The notes beneath the pieces are model-generated. The model was not told the origin of the DNA. It saw only the letters and a list, made by a program, of their open reading frames with translations, and made no database searches. From assembly GCA_002371825.1 (NCBI GenBank), contig DFHF01000037.1, positions 1-64,000 of the forward strand: a stretch of DNA of 64,000 nt. The letters are read 5' to 3'. Each line of letters begins with the position of its first letter. Within the stretch, counting starts at the first letter, position 1. This document shows positions 34,549 through 43,050 of this stretch, piece by piece. The stretch is from Ruminococcus flavefaciens. Its GTDB lineage: Bacteria > Bacillota > Clostridia > Oscillospirales > Ruminococcaceae. The position numbers and the translations under genes were made by a program.

Positions 34549-35739
34549 ATGTCACAGTCAAAAGGACGATTCGGTGTACACGGCGGACAGTATATCCCCG
34601 AGACACTGATGAATGCTGTCATAGAGCTCGAAAAAGCCTATGAACACTACAAAAATGATCCAGATTTCAACCGTGAGCTCACAGACCTGCTCAATAATTA
34701 TGCAGGCCGCCCGTCACTTCTGTACTATGCAGACAAGATGACTAAGGATCTTGGCGGTGCAAAGATCTATCTTAAGCGTGAGGACCTTAATCACACAGGT
34801 TCACACAAGATAAACAATGTTCTCGGACAGGCTCTTCTGGCCAAAAAAATGGGCAAGACCCGTCTTATCGCTGAGACCGGTGCAGGTCAGCACGGAGTCG
34901 CTACTGCTACTGCTGCTGCACTTATGGGTATGGAATGTGTTGTATTCATGGGCAAGGAAGATACTGAAAGACAGGCTCTCAACGTCTATCGTATGAGACT
35001 TCTCGGCGCTGAGGTAATACCTGTAACAAGCGGTACTGCTACCCTTAAGGATGCGGTTTCCGAAGCTATGAGAGAGTGGACTACCCGTATCGATGATACT
35101 CACTACTGCTTAGGCTCAGTTATGGGACCACACCCATTCCCTACTATAGTAAGAGATTTCCAGGCTGTTATCTCCCGTGAATCAAGAGCTCAGATACTTG
35201 AAGCTGAGGGACGTCTCCCTGATGCTGTTTTAGCCTGTGTCGGAGGTGGCTCCAATGCTATCGGAAGCTTCTATCACTTCATCCCCGATGAAGGCGTCCG
35301 CCTTATCGGCTGTGAGGCTGCCGGAAGGGGCATAGATACATTTGAAACTGCCGCTACCGTAAATACCGGAAGGATAGGTATTTTCCACGGAATGAAATCC
35401 TATTTCTGCCAGGATAAATACGGTCAGATAGCTCCTGTATACTCTATTTCCGCCGGACTGGATTACCCCGGTGTAGGCCCTGAACACGCTCATCTCCATG
35501 ATATAGGCAGAGCTGAATACGTCCCTGTTACAGATGATGAGGCTGTAAATGCCTTTGAATATCTCTCAAGAACAGAGGGAATAATCCCTGCTATTGAATC
35601 TGCTCACGCAGTCGCTCATGCAATAAAGCTCGCCCCAACTATGGACAAGGATAAGATAATCATAATCACAATTTCCGGCAGAGGCGACAAGGACTGCGCT
35701 GCAATTGCCCGCTACAGAGGGGAGGATATCCATGAGTAA
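34549..35739 (+). CDS. trpB: Tryptophan synthase beta subunit
   Basis: TrpB joins indole and serine using PLP. The roughly 396-residue protein has KREDLNHTGSHKINN with the PLP lysine, ETGAGQHGVATATAAALMG, LACVGGGSNAIGSFYHFI and the C-terminal ISGRGDKD. This is the standard, TrpA-dependent (TrpB1) form. ATG 34549 follows AAAGGA at 8 bp and is preferred to ATG 34540. Confidence 0.97.
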   Translation: MSQSKGRFGVHGGQYIPETLMNAVIELEKAYEHYKNDPDFNRELTDLLNNYAGRPSLLYYADKMTKDLGGAKIYLKREDLNHTGSHKINNVLGQALLAKKMGKTRLIAETGAGQHGVATATAAALMGMECVVFMGKEDTERQALNVYRMRLLGAEVIPVTSGTATLKDAVSEAMREWTTRIDDTHYCLGSVMGPHPFPTIVRDFQAVISRESRAQILEAEGRLPDAVLACVGGGSNAIGSFYHFIPDEGVRLIGCEAAGRGIDTFETAATVNTGRIGIFHGMKSYFCQDKYGQIAPVYSISAGLDYPGVGPEHAHLHDIGRAEYVPVTDDEAVNAFEYLSRTEGIIPAIESAHAVAHAIKLAPTMDKDKIIIITISGRGDKDCAAIARYRGEDIHE

Positions 35740-36508
35740 TATCAAAGACGCTTTCAGAAACGGAAAAGCATTCATACCTTTCATAACCTGCGGAGACCCG
35801 GACCTTGAAACTACAGCTAAGGTAGTCCGTGCTGCCGCAGAAAACGGTGCAGACCTTATCGAGCTGGGTATACCTTTCTCAGACCCTACTGCTGAGGGCC
35901 CCGTCATTCAGGGAGCAAATATCCGTGCTCTTGCAGGCGGGATAACTACTGACAAAATTTTCGATTTTGTTGCAGAGCTCCGCAGGGACGTCAAAATACC
36001 TCTGGTATTTATGACATATGCTAACGTGGTTTTCTCATATGATGCAGAACGCTTCATGGCAAGATGCTGTGAGACAGGGGTGGGCGGTATAATTCTCCCA
36101 GACCTCCCATATGAGGAAAAGGATGAGTTTTCTGACATTGCCAGACGCTACGGTGTAGACATAATCTCACTGATAGCTCCCACATCAGCGAATAGAATAG
36201 CAATGATAGCAAAGGAAGCTACCGGATTCATATATGTTGTATCAAGCCTTGGAGTTACCGGAACAAGAAGTGAGATAACCACAAATATCGGGGACATAGT
36301 CAAGGTGATCCGTGAGAATACCGATGTTCCCTGTGCTGTCGGATTTGGTATCTCAAAGCCGGAACAGGCTAAAAAAATGGCAGGCCTTTCAGACGGCGCT
36401 ATCGTCGGCTCAGCTATTATCAAGCTCCTTGAACAATACGGCAAGGACGCTGCTCCCTATGTCGGCGAATATGTAAAGTCAATGAAGGAAGCAGTAATGG
36501 AAGCTTAA
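35732..36508 (+). CDS. trpA: Tryptophan synthase alpha subunit
   Basis: TrpA cleaves indole-3-glycerol phosphate and passes indole to TrpB. The roughly 258-residue TIM barrel carries the catalytic Glu in LIELGIPFSDPTAEGPVIQ, then MTYANVVFSY, GIILPDLPYEE and IYVVSSLGVTGTR. The usual GDPxxE entry loop is present as FITCGDPDLETT. It overlaps trpB by 8 bp behind GGGGAGG and ends the operon. Confidence 0.97.
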   Translation: MSNIKDAFRNGKAFIPFITCGDPDLETTAKVVRAAAENGADLIELGIPFSDPTAEGPVIQGANIRALAGGITTDKIFDFVAELRRDVKIPLVFMTYANVVFSYDAERFMARCCETGVGGIILPDLPYEEKDEFSDIARRYGVDIISLIAPTSANRIAMIAKEATGFIYVVSSLGVTGTRSEITTNIGDIVKVIRENTDVPCAVGFGISKPEQAKKMAGLSDGAIVGSAIIKLLEQYGKDAAPYVGEYVKSMKEAVMEA

Positions 36509-36515
36509 ATATCAT

Positions 36516-36632
36516 AAAGGACATTCAGAAGTCAACTCTTTGCGGAATCTGGTCTTATTGCGGGACTGTTTTTTCAGACTCGTTCACCATATTTTTCCTA
36601 TAAGAGAGCGCATCACTGAATGTCCTTTTTTT
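36516..36632 (+). terminator. Long-loop inverted repeat at the end of the trp operon
   Basis: AAAGGACATTCAG (36516-36528) pairs perfectly with CTGAATGTCCTTT (36616-36628), followed by a run of seven T. The stem looks like a terminator but the loop is 87 bases, much longer than usual, and contains a second T-rich run near 36568. Confidence 0.65.
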
Positions 36633-36682
36633 CACGCATAATTTTCCCACAAATGTCAATAATATGACCGGAGGTGTTATAC

Positions 36683-37498
36683 GTGAAAAAAAATCTGTTT
36701 TCCGACAATAACATGAAAAAAAGCTCAAAGGGCTTTTATGCAGCTCTTGGAATAAGTGCTGTTATGATCGGTTCTGCCTGTTTTTTTGCATACGACCAGG
36801 GGCAGAATTTAAAGAAACAGCCTTCTAAGGATAAGGTAATATCCGTCCCGGAGGCTGCCGTTGACAACCGTTCCACAGGCATCCCAAAAGTCACTCTTCC
36901 GCCTGTAATTACCACTTCTCCTATGCGTACAGCTCCTGTGTATACAACAAGAGCTGTCACTTCGACCTTGCCTGCTGTGACAGTCCCTGCCGCTGAAATT
37001 ATTGTTACAGAGGCTGTCCGCCCGGATATACCGCCTGTCAATGCAGACCAGCCTCCGGTACAGGTTGCAGCAGAAAAACTGGAAAATGCAAAGCCGCCTC
37101 TGGCTGATGTCAGCAATATTCTTGAGGCCTTCAGCGGAACTGACCTGGTCAAGAACCCCACTACAGGCTACTGGCAGACCCATAACGGTACTGATATCGC
37201 TGCCGAAGTCGGCGCAGAGGTATACGCTGTTTCCTCAGGTGAGGTGACAGATGTCAGCAATGATCCGATATGGGGTATCTGCGTAACTGTGGATCATCAT
37301 AATGGATATGTCTCAAAGTATTGCAGTCTCGGCTCAGAGCTTTCTGTACAGAAGGGAGATACTGTTGCCAGCGGACAGACTCTCGGCGCAGTTGCTCAGA
37401 CTGCTGATATTGAAAGCGGTATTGCTCCTCACCTTCACATTGAACTCAAACACCACGATAGCTTTATCGACCCTATGAGCGTTTTTTCCGGCAGCTGA
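36683..37498 (+). CDS. M23 family peptidase (LytM-like), membrane-anchored
   Basis: About 271 residues: a short basic N-terminus, one membrane helix (GFYAALGISAVMIGSACFFAY), a Thr/Pro-rich linker and a C-terminal LytM/M23 domain. The zinc ligands are intact: H167xxxD171 (HNGTD) and H250-L-H252. It should be able to cut peptidoglycan cross-bridges. The overall plan resembles SpoIIQ-type proteins, but that is not established. The GTG start at 36683 follows GGAGGTG; an ATG ten codons in is an alternative. Confidence 0.85.
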   Translation: MKKNLFSDNNMKKSSKGFYAALGISAVMIGSACFFAYDQGQNLKKQPSKDKVISVPEAAVDNRSTGIPKVTLPPVITTSPMRTAPVYTTRAVTSTLPAVTVPAAEIIVTEAVRPDIPPVNADQPPVQVAAEKLENAKPPLADVSNILEAFSGTDLVKNPTTGYWQTHNGTDIAAEVGAEVYAVSSGEVTDVSNDPIWGICVTVDHHNGYVSKYCSLGSELSVQKGDTVASGQTLGAVAQTADIESGIAPHLHIELKHHDSFIDPMSVFSGS

Positions 37499-37516
37499 TC
37501 TGCTGCCGGGCAAAAA

Positions 37517-37560
37517 ATATTCCCCGAAGCAGTAAAACATTACCGCTCCGGGGAATTTTC
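37517..37560. terminator. Bidirectional terminator between the M23 gene and xylB
   Basis: ATTCCCCG and CGGGGAAT pair, with AGC/GCT extending the stem inside after one mismatch. A and T runs flank it. Confidence 0.8.
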
Positions 37561-37569
37561 ATATTCTTA

Positions 37570-39093
37570 TCAAAGTCCTGCAAGTACAGAGAATTTGTCC
37601 TTCAGCGCAGGATATATCTGCCTGTACAGCTGATAATACCGCTCATAGACCTCTGCATCTCCGGGATCAGGAGACTGAGTAAGCTCCGTCCGGACTATAG
37701 CGCCGCAGGCCTCATTTATATTGCTGTAGATGCCTGTACCCACACTTGCAAGGATAGCCGCTCCCAGTGCAGGCCCCTCCTCAGAGGCTATGGTCTTGAC
37801 CTGACAGTTATACAGGTCTGCCAGCATTGACCGCCAGAGCGCAGATCTTCCTCCGCCTCCGCAGGCCGCCATATCGCTGACATTTACATTCATCTCACGG
37901 AAGACCTCAATACAGTCACGAAGAGAATACGCTACACCTTCCATTACTGCCCTGAGCATATCCCGCTTTGTATGGATAGCGGAGAGGCCGAAAAACACTC
38001 CTCTTGCGTCAGGATCCAGATGCGGAGTTCTCTCCCCCATAAGATAGGGCAGATATATAAGTCTTCCGGCGCCCACAGGCACCTGCTCTGCCTCTCTGTC
38101 CATAAGGATGTATTCATCAGTACCCATAAGAGCTGCCGCTTCTTTTTCCGCTCCGCAGAAATTATCTCTGAACCATTTCAGTGAGAGTCCGGCCCCCTGA
38201 GTAACTCCCATAACGTGCCATTCTCCCGGAACAGCCGCACAGCAGGTATGTACCCTGCCTGACTTGTCTATTGAGATTGCTGAGGTATGAGCAAATACAA
38301 CTCCGGAAGTTCCTATTGTGGTGAAAGCCTTGCCGTCACGGACTACTCCTGTTCCTACAGCTGCTGCGGCATTATCTCCGGCACCGCCGACTACTGCTGT
38401 TCCCTCACACAGTCCAAGTTCTCCGGCCATTTCTCTTGTAAGGCCGCCTGTTACCTCATATGACTCGTAAACTTTTCCCAGCCAGCTGCGGTCTATCTCG
38501 AAAACCGAAAGGAGTTCCTCTGACCACTTTCTGCCCGGAACATCAAGCAGCTGCATACCGGAAGCGTCACTGACCTCTGTTGCGTACTCTCCGGTAAGTA
38601 TAAAGCGGAGATAGTCCTTAGGCAGAAGTATATGAGCTATCCTGCTGTATATCTCCGGTTCGTTATTTTTTACCCAGAGCAGTTTGGCCGCAGTCCAGCC
38701 GGTGAGTGCAGGATTTGCAGTTATCTCCACAAGTCTTTCACGGCCTGCTATACGCTCCATTTCCGCAGCTTCTGCCGCAGTTCTCTGGTCACACCAGATT
38801 ATAGCCGGCCTCAGAATATTATTATCCTTATCGAGCAGGACAAGTCCGTGCATCTGCCCGGCAATACCTATGCCCTTTACATCCTCCTTACGGACACTGC
38901 TCTCAGCCATAACCGCCTTCAAAGATGTCAGCATAGCCTTTCTCCAATCCGAGGGATCCTGTTCTGCATAACCATTTGCCGGCTGATACATAGGATAATT
39001 CACAGTATATGCGGCTATCTTCCTGCCGCTCTCATCAAACAGGACTGTCTTGGTACCGCTTGTACCGCAGTCAACACCTATAACACATGACAT
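37570..39093 (-). CDS. xylB: Xylulokinase
   Basis: The 507-residue FGGY-family kinase phosphorylates D-xylulose to xylulose 5-phosphate. It shows GVDCGTSGTKTVLFDE for ATP, GIAGQMHGLVLLD and IIWCDQRT for sugar binding, GAGDNAAAAVGTG, and the C-terminal ACGGGGRSALWRSMLADL. AGGAG precedes the ATG. It follows xylA, from which it is separated by an internal terminator-like hairpin. Confidence 0.95.
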   Translation of the reverse strand: MSCVIGVDCGTSGTKTVLFDESGRKIAAYTVNYPMYQPANGYAEQDPSDWRKAMLTSLKAVMAESSVRKEDVKGIGIAGQMHGLVLLDKDNNILRPAIIWCDQRTAAEAAEMERIAGRERLVEITANPALTGWTAAKLLWVKNNEPEIYSRIAHILLPKDYLRFILTGEYATEVSDASGMQLLDVPGRKWSEELLSVFEIDRSWLGKVYESYEVTGGLTREMAGELGLCEGTAVVGGAGDNAAAAVGTGVVRDGKAFTTIGTSGVVFAHTSAISIDKSGRVHTCCAAVPGEWHVMGVTQGAGLSLKWFRDNFCGAEKEAAALMGTDEYILMDREAEQVPVGAGRLIYLPYLMGERTPHLDPDARGVFFGLSAIHTKRDMLRAVMEGVAYSLRDCIEVFREMNVNVSDMAACGGGGRSALWRSMLADLYNCQVKTIASEEGPALGAAILASVGTGIYSNINEACGAIVRTELTQSPDPGDAEVYERYYQLYRQIYPALKDKFSVLAGL

Positions 39094-39118
39094 AGTGAAA
39101 CTCCTCCATTTTCATAAG

Positions 39119-39165
39119 CAAAAACGTCCGAACGCCGTCCCCGATAGGAGAGGTGTCCGGACGTT
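39119..39165 (-). terminator. Terminator-like hairpin between xylA and xylB
   Basis: On the minus strand AACGTCCG and CGGACGTT form an 8-bp stem around a G/C-rich loop, followed by TTTTTG. It lies downstream of xylA and upstream of xylB, where it could lower xylB expression relative to xylA. Confidence 0.75.
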
Positions 39166-39170
39166 CATAA

Positions 39171-40493
39171 TTAAAGACTGAACATTATATTGTTGATATA
39201 GGATTCAAGCATTTCCTGACGGCCGCTGCTGAGTGAGGATGTAACCTCGCCCTTTTCAAGAGCATATTTTTCAAGCTCTGCAAAACCGGCCCTGCCTTCG
39301 ATGATCTCCTTGCCGATACCGGTAGTCCATGAGGAATATCTGTCCTCAACAAACTTATCGATCCGGCCGTCCTCGATCATCCTCTGAGCTATCCTCAGCC
39401 CCAGTGCGAAGGTATCCATTCCTGCAATATAGCTGAGGAAAATATCCTCAGGAGTGAAGGAGCCTCTTCTTGCCTTTGCATCGAAATTAAGTCCGCCGTT
39501 GGTAAAGCCTCCGGCTTTGAGCACCTCATACATACAGAGGGCTGCGTCATATATATTTGTAGGGAACTGATCTGTGTCCCAGCCGAGGAGAGGATCTCCC
39601 TGATTTGCGTCTATTGAACCGAATGCACCATTCACCCTTGCAACTCTCAGCTCATGCTGGAAAGTATGCTGTGCAAGAGTAGCATGGTTGGCCTCGATAT
39701 TCATTCTGAAATCCTTTTCCAGACCGTACTTGCGAAGGAAGCCGAGAACTGTTGCAGTATCAAAATCATACTGATGCTTTGTAGGCTCCTTAGGCTTGGG
39801 CTCGATGTAAAAATCCCCCTTGAAACCTATTGAGCGGCCATAATCAACAGCCATTCTCATAAGACGTGCCATATTGTCCAGCTCAAGCCCCATATCAGTA
39901 TTAAGAAGAGTCTCATAGCCCTCACGTCCGCCCCAGAAAACATAGCCGTTTCCGCCAAGCTTTACTGTAGCTTCTATAGCCTTCTTTATCTGAGCAGCAG
40001 CAAATGCAAAAACATCAGCTGAAGGCGAAGTACCAGCGCCGTGCATATATCTCGGATGATCGAAGCACTTTGCAGTACCCCAGAGACACTTGATACCGGT
40101 CTCAGACTGCTTTTCTGCGATGTAATCTGTGATCTCATCCAGCTTCTTGTTTGACTCTGCCAGCGAACCATACTCAGGAGACAGGTCACGGTCATGGAAG
40201 CAGAAGTACCCGATCGAAAGCTTATCCATGATCTCAAAAGCAGCATCGACCTTTGCCTTTGCCCTTGCTGACGGATCAGATTCTCCCCATGACTTGTCAG
40301 CTGTTCCGACTCCGAACATATCAGTGCCGTCGCCGCCCATAGTATGCCACCATGAGAGTGCGAATTTCAGATGTTCCTTCATTGTCTTTCCGGCGATGAC
40401 CTCGTCGGGATCGTAATACTTGAAGGCAAGGGGCTCAACAGATGCTCTGCCCTCATACTTCATCTTGCTTATGCCTTTGAAAAATTCGCTCAT
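39171..40493 (-). CDS. xylA: Xylose isomerase
   Basis: XylA converts D-xylose to D-xylulose. The roughly 440-residue class II-type protein has SWWHTMGGDGTDMFG, FCFHDRDLSPE with the catalytic His, YVFWGGREGYETLLNTD, DFYIEPKPKEPTKHQYD, NIEANHATLAQHTFQHEL and GSIDANQGDPLLGWDTDQFP, covering the two metal sites. The ATG at 40493 is behind GGAGG. It starts only 26 bp after the upstream gene, so both are likely transcribed together. Confidence 0.97.
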   Translation of the reverse strand: MSEFFKGISKMKYEGRASVEPLAFKYYDPDEVIAGKTMKEHLKFALSWWHTMGGDGTDMFGVGTADKSWGESDPSARAKAKVDAAFEIMDKLSIGYFCFHDRDLSPEYGSLAESNKKLDEITDYIAEKQSETGIKCLWGTAKCFDHPRYMHGAGTSPSADVFAFAAAQIKKAIEATVKLGGNGYVFWGGREGYETLLNTDMGLELDNMARLMRMAVDYGRSIGFKGDFYIEPKPKEPTKHQYDFDTATVLGFLRKYGLEKDFRMNIEANHATLAQHTFQHELRVARVNGAFGSIDANQGDPLLGWDTDQFPTNIYDAALCMYEVLKAGGFTNGGLNFDAKARRGSFTPEDIFLSYIAGMDTFALGLRIAQRMIEDGRIDKFVEDRYSSWTTGIGKEIIEGRAGFAELEKYALEKGEVTSSLSSGRQEMLESYINNIMFSL

Positions 40494-40519
40494 AACAGCC
40501 TCCTTTACCATGCGGTATT

Positions 40520-41749
40520 TTAATTGAGAAGATCTATAGAGATGTGTCTTGAATCCACATCAAAATACTGTTCAAGCTCAGCAACGTAATAGCGGAAGCA
40601 CACTTCGCCGTTAAATATCATTACATCGCCGCTTTCGGGAACTCCTATCCTGTCGAGCTGCTCATCTGTGAGAGTCTTGAGGTAGACTGAATTATCCTTG
40701 CTCACGTTGAACAGCTGATTGCCGTAATCATCGGTATTCTCACTGTTGAACACCTTGAAAGCCTTGCTGTTGAAATCGCTGAAGTAAACTCTTTTGCCGT
40801 TCTTTATTTTCAGTGCATCATAAAGGGCATTTGATGGAGAAAGGACATAATATCTGCTGTCACCGTCTCTGCCGATACCAAAGAGTGCAAGCTGATCCTC
40901 TGTGAGATCATTGAGGAAGATCGGGTCAACATCGGAAGCTGTCCTGCCGATCTTAAGTCTCATAGACACAACAACATCCTCAAGGCGAAGCTTTTCATCG
41001 TAGGAGTATCCAAGGTACTCAAGGTCGTCCTCTGAGAGGTGAACGACTATATTGTCTGAGAGCTCGTTTAACTCCTGAGTTATCTCTGCACGGGACTGAG
41101 TTTTCCACTCAACATTGATCTCTTCACAGATAGGTCTGTCAAGGTGGACCACACGCTCCATATTCTTAAGTGTGAAGGTAGCGAAGGGATATTTCTTATC
41201 GGCATAGTTCGGCTCGACATATACAGCAGTGCTTCCGTTAGAGCTGTCCTCAGTATTTACAACTCTGTAGCGGTATCTGCCCGAGGGAGAGACTCCGCTC
41301 TCTACCACATCCTGCTTTGTAGTTGTAACAAAGAATGATGTAAAGAGGAAATATCCGAGTGCTCCGAAAATATACAGGAGAAGAGTTATGGTACCGAAGG
41401 CAGTTTTTGCGCCCTCTCCTGCACCGGAAAGGAGAAGTATCGCAACTCCGGTAAGGATTATGGGGATTATCATTCCCCACTCTCCGAAATACAGCAGCAC
41501 CACAGGCAGCATCGCAGGGAGTATGATAAAGCTTGCTATCCTTGTCATGATCTGTTTTCTTGTATAGAGCATTATCATAAACACCACTATTGAGACCGCA
41601 GTGACAGTCAGACACTGCTGTACCCTCGCATGGATATGTATATCATAGAATATAGAGAAATAGCAAAGCCGGCATACTCCGAAAGCATACAGCAGACTTA
41701 TGATCGCTACAACTCTCTTTGTCCAAATATTAGCGAAAAAACTTTTCAT
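40520..41749 (-). CDS. Membrane protein of unknown function upstream of xylA
   Basis: The 409-residue protein has five or so membrane helices in its first 160 residues (for example VVAIISLLYAFGVCRLCYF, TAFGTITLLLYIFGALGYFL). An extracytoplasmic or soluble region of about 250 residues follows, with several short related segments around LxxLTxEQLxxxGI (FLNDLTEDQLALFGI, LKTLTDEQLDRIGV). I do not recognise a family. Its stop is 26 bp before xylA, and a consensus promoter lies upstream, so it heads a unit with xylA and perhaps xylB. Confidence 0.75.
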   Translation of the reverse strand: MKSFFANIWTKRVVAIISLLYAFGVCRLCYFSIFYDIHIHARVQQCLTVTAVSIVVFMIMLYTRKQIMTRIASFIILPAMLPVVLLYFGEWGMIIPIILTGVAILLLSGAGEGAKTAFGTITLLLYIFGALGYFLFTSFFVTTTKQDVVESGVSPSGRYRYRVVNTEDSSNGSTAVYVEPNYADKKYPFATFTLKNMERVVHLDRPICEEINVEWKTQSRAEITQELNELSDNIVVHLSEDDLEYLGYSYDEKLRLEDVVVSMRLKIGRTASDVDPIFLNDLTEDQLALFGIGRDGDSRYYVLSPSNALYDALKIKNGKRVYFSDFNSKAFKVFNSENTDDYGNQLFNVSKDNSVYLKTLTDEQLDRIGVPESGDVMIFNGEVCFRYYVAELEQYFDVDSRHISIDLLN

Positions 41750-41806
41750 TTCTACCTCCGAATAAATCTATCTATCTCAAAATTTATGAATAATCATACA
41801 ATTTAT

Positions 41807-41835
41807 ATTATACCATTTTATAAAGCAAGATACAA
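41807..41835 (-). promoter_or_regulatory. Promoter of the unknown protein-xylA unit
   Basis: On the minus strand TTGTAT (41830-41835) and TATAAT (41807-41812) are 17 bp apart. It faces away from the promoter of the VanZ-like gene. Confidence 0.75.
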
Positions 41836-41890
41836 GTAATTTTTGAAATTTTTCTGATTATTTTTTCACATATTTTTATTGACAAATATC

Positions 41891-41919
41891 TTTACAAGCT
41901 GACAAAAAAATAGTATAAT
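41891..41919 (+). promoter_or_regulatory. Promoter of the VanZ-like gene
   Basis: TTTACA (41891-41896) and TATAAT (41914-41919) are 17 bp apart. A TTGACA also lies at 41879 but is too far from this -10. Confidence 0.75.
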
Positions 41920-41949
41920 ATTAATTGTCAGATATGGAAGGAGCAAAAC

Positions 41950-42486
41950 ATGAATTCACAAAAAATATCTGTACTCAGGGCTGTATTTGCTCTGTTTGCA
42001 GTGATCTGCATGATAACTATCTTCTGCTTTTCACGGGAGGATTCAACACAGTCCTCTGAGACCAGCGGAAAAGTCACTGAAACTGTTGTGGAGATAACCG
42101 TAAAGGACTACAAGAAAAAAACTCCTAAGGAACAGGAAAGCATAAAGGACAAATTCACCTTCTATGTGAGGAAATGTGCTCATTTCACCCTTTATATGAG
42201 TCTTGGATTTTTCGTATCTCTGACAGTCGGCAGGCGCAGACTGTTCTCGATAGGCTCAGCCGGCACCCTCATATTCTGCTTTCTCTATGCAGTTTCAGAC
42301 GAGATACACCAGTCATTCGTACCGGGACGTTCCTGTGAATTCCGTGACGTAATGATCGATACCTCAGGAGCTCTGACAGGTATGTTCATTTCAATGCTTA
42401 TAATGCTGATAACCTCAGCATTTATCATACGCCGAAGAATAAAACTCTCAGACGCAGAAACTGATCCAACTAACGACAGGAGGTAA
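41950..42486 (+). CDS. VanZ-like family membrane protein
   Basis: The 178-residue protein has four predicted helices and the VanZ-like core: FYVRKCAHFTLYMSLGF, then FLYAVSDEIHQSFVPGRSCEFRDVMIDTSGAL with conserved acidic and His residues. VanZ gives low-level teicoplanin resistance in enterococci, but most relatives are not in resistance clusters and this one stands beside a hydrolase gene. The function is therefore open. Confidence 0.85.
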   Translation: MNSQKISVLRAVFALFAVICMITIFCFSREDSTQSSETSGKVTETVVEITVKDYKKKTPKEQESIKDKFTFYVRKCAHFTLYMSLGFFVSLTVGRRRLFSIGSAGTLIFCFLYAVSDEIHQSFVPGRSCEFRDVMIDTSGALTGMFISMLIMLITSAFIIRRRIKLSDAETDPTNDRR

Positions 42487-42488
42487 TA

Positions 42489-43007
42489 ATGAAAGAAGCA
42501 CTTCTGATAATCGATGTACAGAACGACTACTTCCCCGGCGGAACCTGTGAGCTTTACCATGCCAGAGAGGCCGAAGACAATATCATCCGCCTTATCAATG
42601 AAAGCCGCAAAGCAGGACGTCCGATAGTATATGTCCGTCATATCAATCCGCCGGATGATACATTCTTCCTTGAAGGAACTCCCGGCTGTGAGATCTCAGA
42701 CCGCATAAAGCCAAGACCAGAGGATATTGTCATTGACAAGAATTATCCCAACAGTTTCCTTGAAACAGATCTTGAAGTCTGCCTTCGCTCTCTTGAGATA
42801 CAGAAGCTGATAGTCTGCGGTATGATGACCCATATGTGCGTCGATACCACTGTCCGTGCAGCTATGGATTACGGCTATAAAGTAGAAGTTGCTGCAAATG
42901 CCTGTGCAACCATGGATCTTGAGATAAACGGAGAGGTGATCCCCGCTGAAACGGTCCAGAAGACCTATCTTGCCTCACTTAAAGGTGTGTTTGCTGATAT
43001 AGTATAA
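42489..43007 (+). CDS. Isochorismatase-family cysteine hydrolase
   Basis: The 172-residue protein has the Asp-Lys-Cys triad of the family: D9 in LLIIDVQNDYF, a Lys in VIDKNYPNSF, and C117 in GMMTHMCVDTTVRAA. Members include nicotinamidases and other amidases; the substrate here is not clear. GACAGGAGG serves as ribosome site, and the gene starts 2 bp after the VanZ-like stop, so they form an operon. Confidence 0.9.
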   Translation: MKEALLIIDVQNDYFPGGTCELYHAREAEDNIIRLINESRKAGRPIVYVRHINPPDDTFFLEGTPGCEISDRIKPRPEDIVIDKNYPNSFLETDLEVCLRSLEIQKLIVCGMMTHMCVDTTVRAAMDYGYKVEVAANACATMDLEINGEVIPAETVQKTYLASLKGVFADIV

Positions 43008-43010
43008 TAA

Positions 43011-43044
43011 AAAATCCCCGTTCATATGAACGGGGAAATTTTTT
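43011..43044. terminator. Bidirectional terminator
   Basis: The palindrome CCCCGTTCATATGAACGGGG is flanked by A and T runs and serves the convergent cysteine hydrolase and ROK genes. Confidence 0.9.
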
Positions 43045-43050
43045 GCATTT

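Noticed and set aside
41950..42486. Glycopeptide resistance gene
   Set aside because: Only the VanZ-like domain is present, with no vanS/R/H/A/X genes; VanZ-like proteins are widespread outside resistance clusters.
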